This document shows positions 35,853-46,853 of a DNA stretch of 64,000 nucleotides, piece by piece. The notes below the pieces were generated by a model, which searched no databases, had not been told where the DNA came from, and was given only the letters and a program-made list of their open reading frames with translations. The DNA lies in the NCBI GenBank assembly GCA_973895155.1, contig OZ316892.1, positions 28,396,001-28,460,000 on the forward strand, read 5' to 3'. The DNA is from Marsupella aquatica. Its lineage: Eukaryota; Marchantiophyta. A program made the position numbers and the translations under genes. How positions within the stretch are numbered: the first letter of the stretch is position 1; every line of letters starts with the position of its first letter.

Positions 35853-38800
35853 CTAAGTGTACTTGTCCATCCTTTGGAGATAACTTTGGACAGTTTGTAG
35901 AACATTTCGAGGAATCTTCAAACCTATGCCAACCATGTTTTCTTCCTTCATTCCAGATTTAAAACCATACATTGCAGAATTTGCATACTGCCAATATTGA
36001 GTGTTCTCACCAAATCCTGGATCTCGTTCCCATGTCTTGGTGGACATGAAACAATTGAGATACCTAGCACTCTCACTCACATCAAGTTTAGAGTGTTTAG
36101 GCCTCCACCATTCCACGGGGAACATTGGAGCATATTGTTGAGTCAAAGGAGGGTCTCTTGAAGATGCAATTGGGACTTCATGCTTAGGGTCCACCTGACC
36201 CAAAGCTCTCACCAACCAGAAATGACCTCCACCATTTTTCTTCTCCCAATCATCCTCGGGTCGAAGAAACACAAAGTTTCCTTCACAAATATCCTGGAGG
36301 AGAATCCACCGTCCTTGTTCTCTCTCAGCTCGAGATCCAACAAATGGTGCCGCTTGATCTTCCATCTCTTCCAAGACTTCATTTTGAAGAGTTTTCATCT
36401 CTGCATTCTCCTCATCTTCACTTAGAGGACCCTGTTCGCATGCCGATTGGTTGACCTTGTAACCAGTGCCGTGGTTAGTCTTAGGCCAAAATCCATTTTT
36501 CAATGGAAATTGATTATTTCACTCCCCTTCCATTGCAAGCCCATTTGACAACAGCTCCACAATTCTTTCCCAATATTTAACAAGAGGAAATCTTTCCTTG
36601 TATGCTATTGACGTCTCATCAATGCAACTCCTTCTCAAAAAATCAAGGTATTTGTTAAGGAATGGGATTATCTCTTCTGATTTTTTGTGTATGTCTCCTA
36701 TGGATTTAGCTAAGGGTTGTCCACTGGGTAAAAAAAGAGAATTTGTTATTGGATCAGTTGCCCAAATGCACCTTCCGCCAACGGGAGCCCAAGCTTGCTT
36801 AACATGGGACTTATACTAAAATATTGGTACATTATCTCTCATAGAGAAAAGAAATGATACCGGTTTTGAGTGACCTTGAATATCTTTGACCTTAAAACTT
36901 TGAAGATATTCTTTGTAAGATGCAACTTCTTGTATCAATCTTGGAACTGGATGAATGCTCTCACATTCCCAAACCTCTGCCATTAGTGCAGAAGGGTTGC
37001 AACTTCCTTGTGCTGAACTTGATATGATACCTTGGAAAATAGTGCATCAACATCTTCGTGCGTATGACCAACCATTAGAAAGGACATTTGAACAGTTTCA
37101 AATACTCCTCTACTCACAAGCTCCGAGCAAAATGCCATGACCGTTTGGTTTTTATTGTCCTTTGCTGAATTATCCATTTGCAATGTTAGGTGCCTTGGCA
37201 AGGGCATGAACAACGGACTGCCCTTTTCACCACCCACATCCCCTCCATCATCCTCATCCTGTCGGGTTGGGATGGTCTCAGTCTGACTGTCAGTAGCTCC
37301 ATCTTCAGAACCAATATACCTATTTACTTGAATATTCTTTGGTTCCAAATATCCCGACAAAAATGCATCAAAGTCAAGTAGGGCTTGAAAGAAAGGTCTG
37401 TGAGGTTCTCAATGCAAGCCATCAAGCATGTCACTTGTCTTGTCTCCATTGTACTCTTCAAGATCTCGAAGACCCTTAGCCAAGGATGTCACCGTGAAAT
37501 CTGCATCTTCTGGCCAAAGGCCAGTGACACTAAAGTGTGCATATACTCCTGGATCTCTCCCGTGGGTCAACATCCTCGTGAGAGCGATAGGTAGCGGCAT
37601 TCCATGACCCAAAAGTGATTTAGGAGTACTAACCATTTTTGGAATCCATGTCTTTGCTTGATCCATCTTGTTGTGAATAATGCAAAGATATTCTCCTGGA
37701 TGTTGCTTGGCCATCACTCGATGAGCGTAGTAAACATATCTACGTGACATTTGCTCACGAAGATGTTGAGCTCTTTTTTCTTCAATTTTAGCACATTCTT
37801 TTTTCCTTCTCTCTCGCATCAAATTGTCTTTGTATTCACAACAAAGCGTACACTTGGCAAATGCGCCATCCTTGTGAAAACTGAAGTTTGCAAATGATGT
37901 GCTCCATATCTTGTAGAGAGTGTTATTCGTTACAGGAGGAAGCACTTCTTCCTTCATCTTTGTTCTCACATCTTCCAAAATCTCTAACTTTTTGTAACAC
38001 GCTGGAAGTCGATACTCAATGCTATCTGTCCCATGAGCCCCTCCATAAGGCATATGAGGCATTGGCTCTGCATTTTGAGTCAAAAATGCCTCTAGAAGAG
38101 CTCGCGCATGCAAGGTATTTGACTTTGTTTTCTTCAAGCCCGTGTTCCCATGGAACCCAATTTTGCAACCCTCCATGTATCTTCTCTTGTAATCATAATA
38201 CTTGGTGTGACTAAAACCATGGATGGTTGCAAATGCATCTTTACAGATGACCATACCTTTGAGAACATGGTGTCCCTTATCACAAACATCATCCTCTCTG
38301 TAGTGGAAGAGGTTGAAAATGTGTGATGTTTTGGACTTGCTAGACATCCCGTGAAATTCCATTCTAACATCTTCTATATCTTCCCTTGGCATAATGAGAC
38401 AACATTTATGCTTGCAACAATTTACTCTTTTGATCTCGTCAATTGCGGCTTCTGTTGTTTTTGAAACTGCCTTGGTTTGCAAGAGCCTCCTTTTCTTCTC
38501 AACAGGATCAACTTGATTCCTCTTGTTGAAGTTATATGGCCTTTGACGACATCCGGATGCGGATCCAACCACAAGATCCGGATTCAGATCATCCCTATCC
38601 ATTGACTCCATATTCTCTGTACCTTCCACCAGAATGTTTGACAAAAATTTTCCAGTTGCTACTAGTTTTGTGTGATCAATTTGCCATCGAACCAAACTAA
38701 TTACTCCTTTGTGAATGCTTGGAAAGTATTGTGATTCCATGACATCTTTCACAGCAACCCCTACATAGTCTTCTCCCAGGATTTCATCATCAACAGCCGC

Positions 38801-39668
38801 CGTTGCTTGAGGCACAATGATAGTCCCAGTGGCAACCTTACTCAATTGTCTTGAACCAATGTATAATTCGACCAACTCTGACATCCAGTTGGACCGTTGG
38901 TAATAATCATAATGAGTTTTGGTCGATTTTGTTGATGGAGAATGTGAGACAAAACTCTCCTCAATTAAAACGTCGCCATCACCTTGCTTCTTAGAGGAAG
39001 ACTTTCTAGCTTCATCAACATTCCAACCTTTTTTATGAACATCGGCCAAGTCCCAGAGAACCCATGAGTCTTTTGCCTCTTCAATTGTTTCAGCCCCATT
39101 GTGTATGTAAGGTAAAGCCTTACTACCATGAATAACATCAGTGATTTTCACACTGATCCGAGACTCACCATGCAAGTAATATGTTGTGACATCGGTCCTT
39201 TGGATTTACCTTGAAAATAACTCCAAGGGCTACACAACACCCATCAATGAGCATTTCAACCTCGTCCCCTTGCCTTAGAGTGTTTGATGCATCCTCCATA
39301 ACAATTGTAGGAGATTTATCCAAGTTATTATCTGGTTGAGTTGAACAACTACCAGTACTGATGCGTTTTTGGGAATCTGGAGTTATAGAGAGATACGCGC
39401 ACAAGATCTCCCAAATAACACATGAGTCAATGGCATCGAAAAGATTTTCTACCCTTGACAATGGAAATGGTAGTTTTTGAGTTGGCTCGAAAACCTTCTC
39501 CACGAGCACACCAATTCGATTATCTCCCAACAATATGTTGTGCACCCTATCCTGGGGGTTAATTTTCTGAACTGTCCCAGAACCGTCATCATATCCATCA
39601 ATTGTCAAGGTCACATCATCACCTCTTGAAAACCTTCCAGTCATTCTCGGATTTAGTAACCTGCACAA
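35853..39668 (-). pseudogene. DUF7869-type DDE-like transposase, element 1, broken
   Basis: Pieces at 39668-39165, 39175-37409, 37360-36983 and 36503-35853 belong to one gene read leftward. Two tandem copies of a roughly 75-aa beta-rich domain (about 39640-39400 and 39280-39050), resembling plant DUF8039, come first. A C/H-rich region (NCCKHKCCLIMPRED) and a further Cys cluster follow. Candidate catalytic acids sit in HNKMDQAKTWIPK, LQMDNSAKDNKN and VGHTHEDVDALFS, the three conserved blocks of DUF7869 proteins. A C-terminal domain with GHFWLVRALGQVD and VEWWRP follows. Damage: a 4-bp insertion near 39170, an in-frame TGA at 37409-37411 and more stops below 37 kb. The role would be cut-and-paste mobilisation of this element. 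DDE assignment is inference. Confidence 0.68.
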
Positions 39669-39789
39669 TTTTCAGAAAAACCATCACAAATCCGAATGAC
39701 GAGAATTTGAAGAGACTCACAATTATCCATACGGTCATTTGATTGCCATTCCGCGAATCCAAACGTTGACTCAACTATCACGCTTGGAT
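39669..39789. other. Short spacer upstream of the transposase start
   Basis: Likely the transposase promoter side of the divergent intergenic region, which continues through the palindrome array. No TATA box was identified. Confidence 0.3.
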
Positions 39790-40600
39790 TGGGGTGGTCC
39801 AAATCAAAACCACAAAGATTGTATTCTGAAGGTCAAATTTAAGCATAGCGCTTGAATTGGGATGGTCCGAATCCAAACCAACCTCTATCCAACACACCCT
39901 CTTAGATTTGGATGGTCTGAATCCAAACCCAGATTGGATCCCAAAGGTCCCAATTCAACAAACGCGCTTGGATTGGGATGGTCCGAATCCAAACCCAGAT
40001 TGTATTTCAAAGGTCCCAATTTAAGCATCGGGCTTGGATTCAGATGGTCCGAATCCAAAACCAAATTGTATTTCAAAGGTCCGAATCCAACCCACCATCT
40101 TGGATTCAGATGGTCCGAATCCAAACACAGATTGGATCCCGAAGGTCCCAATTCAACAAACCGGCTTGGATTGGGATGGTTCGAATCCAAACCCAGATTG
40201 TATTTCAAAGGTCCCAATTTAAGCATCGGGCTTGGATTCGGATGGTCCGAATCCAAAACCAAATTGTATTTCAAACGCCCCAATTCAACCATCGTGCTTG
40301 GATTGGGATGGTCCGAATCCAAACCGAGATTGGAGACCCAATTTAAGCATTGCACGCTTGGATTCAGATGGTCCAAATCCAACACACACTCTTGGATTCG
40401 GATGGTCCGAATCCAACACACCCTTTTGGATTCGGATGGTCCGAATTCAAACCAAGATTGGATTCTGATCAGATGGTCCCAATCCTAAAAAATGGATTGG
40501 ATTCGGATCATCCAAATCCAAACAACAATCTAGGATTGGGACCATTCCAATCCACACATCAAGTTTGGATTCAGATGGTCTAACTTCACAATGAAGATTA
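39790..40600. repeat. Array of 11-3-11 palindromes
   Basis: About sixteen copies of a 25-bp palindrome, half-site TTGGATTCGGA, spacer TGG, then the complementary half-site TCCGAATCCAA. Each sits in a tandem unit of about 51-69 bp, the rest being a CAGATTGTATTTCAAAGGTC-like filler. Perfect copies include 40232-40256 and 40392-40416. It lies between the divergently transcribed transposase and ParB-like genes. Further perfect copies occur at 41910-41934 (spacer CCA) and 42283-42307, and near-perfect ones at 42249-42273 and 44048-44072. Long open frames on both strands here are by-products of repeat units near a multiple of three and are not genes. Confidence 0.85.
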
Positions 40601-41339
40601 TGTTGAGATGGATATATTGAGATTGAGATCTCTTCCTAATCAAATTTAGACATTCCGGGTTTTTCGGAACATTGGGTAATTCGTGAAATAATAATTGGGA
40701 AGTCACTAGAATGCAGAACAAAGTGAAAGGGTTCGTCTCTCTTCCCTAAGAACTCAAAATAAGCAAAGCGACTAAGACCATAACTCACCTTAGCAGTCTT
40801 GTTTTTCCAGTATGTCTCCAAGGTTGGCTCTGCTACCTCTAAATTGATGAATAAGCTCATATCAAACTGACTAAGAAAGCTATCAAAGCCACTTCAAGTC
40901 TAAACTCCATCAGAGAGAAGAGTTGAGGAGGAGTTGCGCAGACCTGGATGCCCAAGTGAAGATATGAAACTAAAACAACAATGATGTCTGTAGAGTACCT
41001 CTTATACTCGTGGGTTGGTATGTTTGGCCCTGAATGTGCGATCCGATAAGGTTGAGGCAACACCGAGTATCGCAGTTAGAACAATCATCCAATCCTTTTT
41101 CAATCCATTGTGTCAAACAATATAGCTAGCGTCCCACCCAAACTGATAGGACCAGATCCCTTCTCGGTCTCTATCCGTACAGAGATCATCCGTACAACCA
41201 TCATCCGTACGCAAACAAGCCTTTCAAGAGGGGGTAAAGGGAGGACGAGGTCTTCCACAGACCTCATTGTTGTTTCGCTCTCAGTCGCTCCTCACTCTCG
41301 CTCCTTGCTCTTGCTCCTCGCTCTTGGCTGGCTGCCGCC
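40601..41339. other. Non-coding DNA inside the element
   Basis: No gene is recognised. Three ATCCGTAC motifs lie at 41170-41210. The stretch before 41330 is CT-rich (CTCGCTC repeats). Confidence 0.35.
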
Positions 41340-41625
41340 CTCAGGGGGTTAACTTAGTGTATATTTTGGGGTACCACATGCGATCCTAGCCTAATATAAA
41401 CACACCTATTTTATAATGGGAATATTCTAAAAATATTCTCTATTTTCAATACTAATGACTTATTTTCTTTATAAAAGGTATATATTAGAGAATATTCTAT
41501 AAATATAGGTTTATAATACCTTCTTTTGCTTCCTACACTTTTTAAAAATTTAGCTAATTTATATGAAAAATACATATTTTGGATCGCACGTGGTTCCTAA
41601 GATTGTTGATAGTCAACCCCCCGAG
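41340..41625. mobile_element. hAT-type MITE with 8-bp target duplication
   Basis: A 286-bp, A/T-rich element starting CTCAGGGGGTTAAC and ending GTCAACCCCCCGAG, imperfect terminal inverted repeats. It is flanked by a perfect 8-bp duplication CTGCCGCC (41332-41339 and 41626-41633). The 8-bp duplication and small size indicate a non-autonomous hAT-family element. No coding capacity. Confidence 0.8.
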
Positions 41626-41945
41626 CTGCCGCCGCTATCCCTTGCCCTTGCCCTAATTGCCTTCTTGCCCTAATCTGCTGCAACGCCCTAGATCTTGCCC
41701 ATCTTGACGTGTCCTCAGTATATCCTGCCATGTGTCACTCCTAAAAATGGAAGTTGCCAAGAAAACCGTCATCGTCCTGCCGAAGAATTTGATGACTTGG
41801 ATCTCTCCTCTGTCAGTGATCTTGTGGCCCTAGCGCTTGGGGATTCCCAAGAATTTCAATCACAAGTCCAAAGTAAGTTTTTGGAGGTTTATTCATGCAT
41901 CTTAAGTTGTTGGATTCGGACCATCCGAATCCAAGTGGCTTGATT

Positions 41946-42244
41946 GCTCGGGGGTCTCACTATATGGGGACCTCCCCATCGCCTGCGACGTTTTTAGGCC
42001 TCAGACCCCCTAAAATGTAAGAATTTTTTAAAAATTTTTAACCCCTATAAAGTTGGAATATTCTTGGAATATTCTAAAAATTGGATTAAAAAGACCCTAA
42101 TATTCTTATAAGTCTCAAAATTGAATTTAAAAGACCCTATTGTTCTTCTACAAAAATTCTTAAGTCTTCCCTTAGAACCAATAAAATGACCCTATCCTTC
42201 GTCGCATGTGATATGCCATTTTTGTGGAAGTGAAACCCCCGAGC
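41946..42244. mobile_element. Second hAT-type MITE, same family
   Basis: The element body, beginning CTCGGGGGTCTCAC at 41947 and ending GTGAAACCCCCGAG at 42243, is flanked by a perfect 8-bp duplication CTTGATTG (41939-41946 and 42244-42251). Its terminal repeats match those of the element at 41340-41625. Internal sequence (AAAATTG-ATT-AAAAGACCCTA) also resembles, in reverse complement, 48560-48750. It inserted between two copies of the 25-bp palindrome and splits a small cluster of them. Confidence 0.82.
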
Positions 42245-42394
42245 TTGATTGGATTCGGACCATCCAAATCTAACAGGGTTGATTGGATTCGGATGGTCCG
42301 AATCCAAGAGCCCTCAATCTCACTTTGACAATGATTTTTTGAAACGAATTTCATGGATTTGAAGTCTAATATGAATTTACACTCTCCAATGCAG

Positions 42395-45300
42395 AGAGTG
42401 ATTTGGTGAATACAACTCTCGCCATTTCAGAGGCAAACTGCGACGATGGGCTCATTTTGGAGGACTGCGATCCAGGATTTTGGTGGGGACTTGAGTTCTC
42501 GCGAGTAAACTTTCGCCTGAATTCATTTAACATTTGGGATCCAATGTTATGTGTCAAGATCAGGACAGGCAACAACCAAACATTGGTCATCGGACCCATG
42601 GTCTCTATGGGAATGATAGGAAGAGGAATGAATTCTATAATTGTAGAGGTGTTGGACACGATGAGGTGGGCAAAGTTGCAGCTCCCGTCAAAGGCTTTCT
42701 CGGCCGAGTTCAATGTGGAATGGTATGCAAGTGGGGAATTAAGTGTGTTGTCGATGGGATTCTTTCCAAAATCCTACACAAAGGAGAAGATTATTGGAGG
42801 ACTGAACGGAATGCTTCCTTTGGACATTTTTTATGGGTTTCTTTATTTGAAACTCAACATTGTAAACAACCCATCAAAGTTCTCTCTTCCATCCACATGG
42901 ACTCTTAACAATTTGCTTGAGAAAGCAGGTCTGGTGTCACCAGACTCAAATGTTTGGATCGCCAAGGCACTAGCCTTTGCACACACGCTTGACCTGGAAA
43001 AAGAAAATCTATGGGTAGAGTCTTTGGTGAAGTTGAGGAAAAGTACACAACCACAGAACATAATTGAGTCTACGCCAGCCAAAGGAACTCCAACAACTAC
43101 GACGGAGACAGCACAAACTAATACAGCAACAACCATGGATAGAGCGGCAGGGAAGCGAAAGCAGAGGGAGAGGAAGCTTCCGGTGGAGAAACCTACTTCA
43201 GTTGAGAAGAAGATCACGGCTCCAACTGAGAAGAAGAAGCTTCCAGCCGAGAAGAAGTCGAGGGAGAAGAAGAAACAAAAAACCGACACCGTAGTTGTGA
43301 ATTCAACTCCTGTAGATTTTTCATTACATGTTGAAGATGAGGGTGATAGGCCACATGCTCCAGAGGAGAAAGACGTCTTAGAAGGGAATGAAGTTCTTCA
43401 ACAAATGGAGCAGTACTATACTTTTGGGATAAACAAAAATTTTCTGATCCCAATTGAAAGTATTTTTGTTGCACCAGCGAGACTGTGCTATCGGATGATG
43501 AATTTTGATCATGTGCAAGACATTGCTGATTCCATGATCAAAACACCTGGGCATGAGCCACATGTCGTTGATTTGATTCCTTTTAACGTCGAGCGAAGAA
43601 AGGTACTCCACTTTGAGAATACAGAGTCGGACCGGAAGGATTTTTTGGCCGGAGTGAAAAAGGGCGAGGTCCAATTTCTAGCCGTTAGTGGTCAGCACTC
43701 TGCGAGAGCTGCAAGATGGATTCATGATTGGGCAACAAAGGATGCCAAGCTCACCCAGTTGGCCAAGAAGTTAGAATTCAGGAAATCCAGAATATTGTCT
43801 GATCGCACACCGTCTTCAATTCTTGTTGAGCACTCCATGAGATTGAACGCCATCAATAGCACGATGGTGTTTCAGTCTTGCTTTAAAGATACAGTTGTCC
43901 ATGCGAGGCGGCAGTTTGTTGAATGTGGAAATCCAAACAAACCAAAACATGGCGACAACAAAACAAATGCTCAAGACAACCAAAACTTTCAGGTAAGAAA
44001 TGTGATTACTTTGTGTGCATTTCTCTACCATAGAGAGTAATTCTATTTTGGATTCAGATGGTCTCAATCCAACACGATTTGTCAAAGAGTATTGGAACTT
44101 TTGGAATGTTTAGTATGAGTTTTGTTTTTGATTGACCATCCGAATCCAAAACTATTATCGCACATTAGAATCCTTTTTTTCCAACCCTAACTTGAGTTGG
44201 GGATAACTGACTAGCTTTCCTTTTGGATTGTAGGATTGGTTGGCTCTGGCAAGAATGACTATGGGCAGGAAGGACTTGCGAAATGTATACTGGCTACTTT
44301 TTGCGGACAACGATCTTTTTGAGTTGTGGCGGTTAGTCTGTGAGATGTGGTTGCATGGGAAACTTCCTGATGGAGCTGGGTGGAAGGAAATAACAAGTCC
44401 AAAAAAGCAATTACCACTGCCATGTTTCGTCCCTTTGATGGTGAGTTGATCTCACAGAAAGATATCACAAAAATCCTGACACAAGTGAAGTCAGGAAAGG
44501 CATTGCTGAAGAAAGATGCCACAAATAAATCTGACATACCCTCAATAGAGGAGCTTGCAAAGGTGTGAAAAAAGTGAGGAAGCTCAAGTCTCTCATTGAA
44601 GAGTACTACTTCGGCAAGGATCCAAGGAATTTCCTGTCGGATACCGACTAGAAGAAAGTAGTAGAGGTTCTGCAGCTGCCATTGTTGAGTGTTGATGCAA
44701 AATTCAGTAGATGCAGAAGAGCGGCTGGTGAAGTTTTTTTGTCAAATCTGTTGAAGCCAAATCATACCAGGGAGAGTGCAATCTTGCCAATAGCTCTGGT
44801 GATGCGCCTTGATGACATTTATTGCAAGAAGTTTGGCGGAGGGACACATTCTCGGAGCCAACCGTGGGTCACGTTCTTTAGTGACAATCTAATAAAAACA
44901 GTTGATCCACCAGCAATAGAAGAATCATCTCCAACGTGCTCACTTGCCATTGTTGACTTCAGTCGAGATCACCAGAAGCTGTGGATGGAAGCAGAAGTTT
45001 TGGTCTTTCTGCAATACATTGTGGAGCTACCACAAAATGTTACAATCGTTGTAGCCATAACTGTTCATCCGGGGCCTCTTGCAATGAATGTCCTAAGCTC
45101 ACTTCAAAAATTGGGACAAGAGAAATCTCTCACCATTCACATTGAGTATGGGAGTTATTCTCAAGAGGATCAACCGCACCCGCTTGATTCGTGTTGGGGA
45201 GGCAGAATTGAAGAAGTTATATTTGCAGGAATTTCTTGAGATGAAAATGTCAATTGGAATGATGTTTTCAAACCCAATCACCCAAAGCCAAAATTCTTTT

Positions 45301-46511
45301 TTGGTTCAAAAGATACTGATTTTGAGGTCACCAAGATTGACATTGGGAAGGCGAAGGTTGACACAGACGACGTGTCAAAACCCGGAGATCTAAAAATGAT
45401 GCTGACCCCAGAAGAGGCGACCAAGGTTTTGCACATGGCCCCTCGATTTGAGATAGTTGGTGCTCATGGTGGTTGGGTGAATCCACATGCCAAACCCACG
45501 CGGATGATACAGAGGATTATTGAATCCTTGTTAGAAGCTGGAGACTTGATTCTTGATTTTTTCTCGGGTGGTCAAGTGATGAAGACAACATGCTTGGTGC
45601 AACGCGAATGCTTTGTTTATTGTGACTCTCAAGATGAGAGACACTTTGTGGAAGCGTATGCTTCATTCCTTTGCGAGAGGGTCCCCTCAATCAAGGAAAA
45701 TTGGGATCCTCGTGGTGGGAGTTCTAGGCATTGGAAACCCACTATTGCGGATGTTTCTGCCGGACATGAATCAGCTGATAATTCCGAAGAAGTGGGCGCT
45801 AAGTCAGTCAAAGATGATGGAGCATTAGAGGTGGCGTATGCAAAGAATTTGGATGACCGTGTAGGTCAAAGTGAAAGCATAGAACCCTACGATGTTGATG
45901 ATAACGTTGGTCTTGCACCACGCCCTTCATCAGGTGCAGATGACGTCCCTTTGGAACCCTATGAAGTTGAGGTTGATGACAACTTGGACAAGGATGGTCT
46001 CAATCCAAATGTGGTGCAACGAGAAACAGACGGAATTGGAGAACCGATTGACATTGATACATTTGAAAATCGTTCGTCAACCAATTTGGTCACTGACGGT
46101 GGAGACAGGCGGGTCAATTTGAATGAAGCTGACACCCAAGAATTGATTCCCGGAACCACTTTTGAAGTACGTGAGATTCCCATGACCCCAGAAGCCCGTG
46201 CATCAGCGGCTGTTGACAACCAGGCAGGTGCTTCAATTTGTCCTGACACACTCTTTTCAGCTTCTGATGACAAATTGGTTTTTGTTCGTTCACACTCGGG
46301 AAGTCCAGTTGTCCTTCCTCTCTCAAAGAAAAAAGGGAATAGAGTTGGATCAACCGGATGGAGGTCACTTGAACGTGATGCACGATGTTATGTGTGGAAA
46401 AGTGGGCCAAATAGAGGCCAAGAAGTTTCATTGGATGCTGCTCCATCGATTCTTAACAGGAAGGAGTATAAGAGAGGAGAATTGGGATTGATAACTCCTG
46501 TTTGGACGTAA
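42395..46511 (+). pseudogene. ParB-like / N4-N6 DNA methyltransferase-like fusion, decayed
   Basis: A long frame runs from an acceptor at 42395 to about 43993, then an intron to 44233, then pieces to 44568 and 44571-46511. Order: about 220 aa of unknown fold; a Lys/Glu-rich linker with repeats of the PVEKP/PAEKK type; a ParB/sulfiredoxin-like domain (LIPIESI then FLAVSGQHSARAARW); then a methyltransferase-like region. The latter has IVDFSRD where active N4/N6 enzymes have DPPY, and AKPTRMIQRIIESLLEAGD with LDFFSGG, the usual FxGxG cofactor loop. It is thus probably catalytically dead. Breaks: a frameshift near 44350-44400, another near 44570, TAG at 44649-44651 and TGA at 45237-45239 (frame resumes directly). 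The role in the element is unknown; DNA binding or modification is inferred. Confidence 0.6.
43994..44233 (+). other. Intron of the ParB-like gene containing a palindrome
   Basis: Donor GTAAGA follows the CAG at 43991-43993 and the acceptor TTGTAG precedes the next exon, keeping the frame open. The intron holds a near-perfect 11-3-11 palindrome (44048-44072) and a half-site near 44135-44150 (CCATCCGAATCCAA). Confidence 0.5.
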
Positions 46512-46778
46512 CCTTATTGGGTAGAACAAAGTACTTCAGATGTCAATTTTGAAATCCAAGAGGAGATGGGTGTTGACATTATTGATGAATACATATCTCT
46601 TTTTTCAGACTGAGATCAAACCGTCTGACTTTCCATTTTTTCATACCAATCTAAAATACTTCTCGGTCTCACAGAATGCGGTCAGCAATTAGAGCCTCAA
46701 TATCCACCTACGCTCTTTGGGGCTTCTAAAAATGGTATGTCAGTAGGTTTTCTTTGTTGTTAGTCATTGTCTTGTATT

Positions 46779-46805
46779 TTTGGACTGAGACAATCTCAGT
46801 CCAAA
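46779..46805. repeat. Variant palindrome, 12-3-12, upstream of the HAD relic
   Basis: TTTGGACTGAGA, spacer CAA, TCTCAGTCCAAA: a perfect inverted repeat with the same half-site length and spacer as the main array but altered bases. It lies about 50 bp before the HAD-like exon. The tandem copy is at 48836-48862. Confidence 0.8.
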
Positions 46806-46853
46806 GTTCAAATTTGGTTTTCTTTCTAAGAGTTGTATTTGTTGCACTTGCAG

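Noticed and set aside
40165-40185. GGTTCGAATCC resembling a tRNA B box
   Set aside because: It is one variant of the 25-bp palindrome. No A box, cloverleaf or terminator is present at the right distance.
39862-40488. Open frame of 208 aa and an opposing 178-aa frame over the palindrome array
   Set aside because: The tandem unit is close to a multiple of three and its core is palindromic, so several frames on both strands stay open. The translation is a repeat of one 22-residue unit with no independent support.
42050-42085. GGAATATTCTTGGAATATTC resembling a heat-shock element
   Set aside because: The spacing between the GAA and TTC blocks is 3 instead of 2, and it lies inside an A/T-rich MITE where such motifs arise easily.
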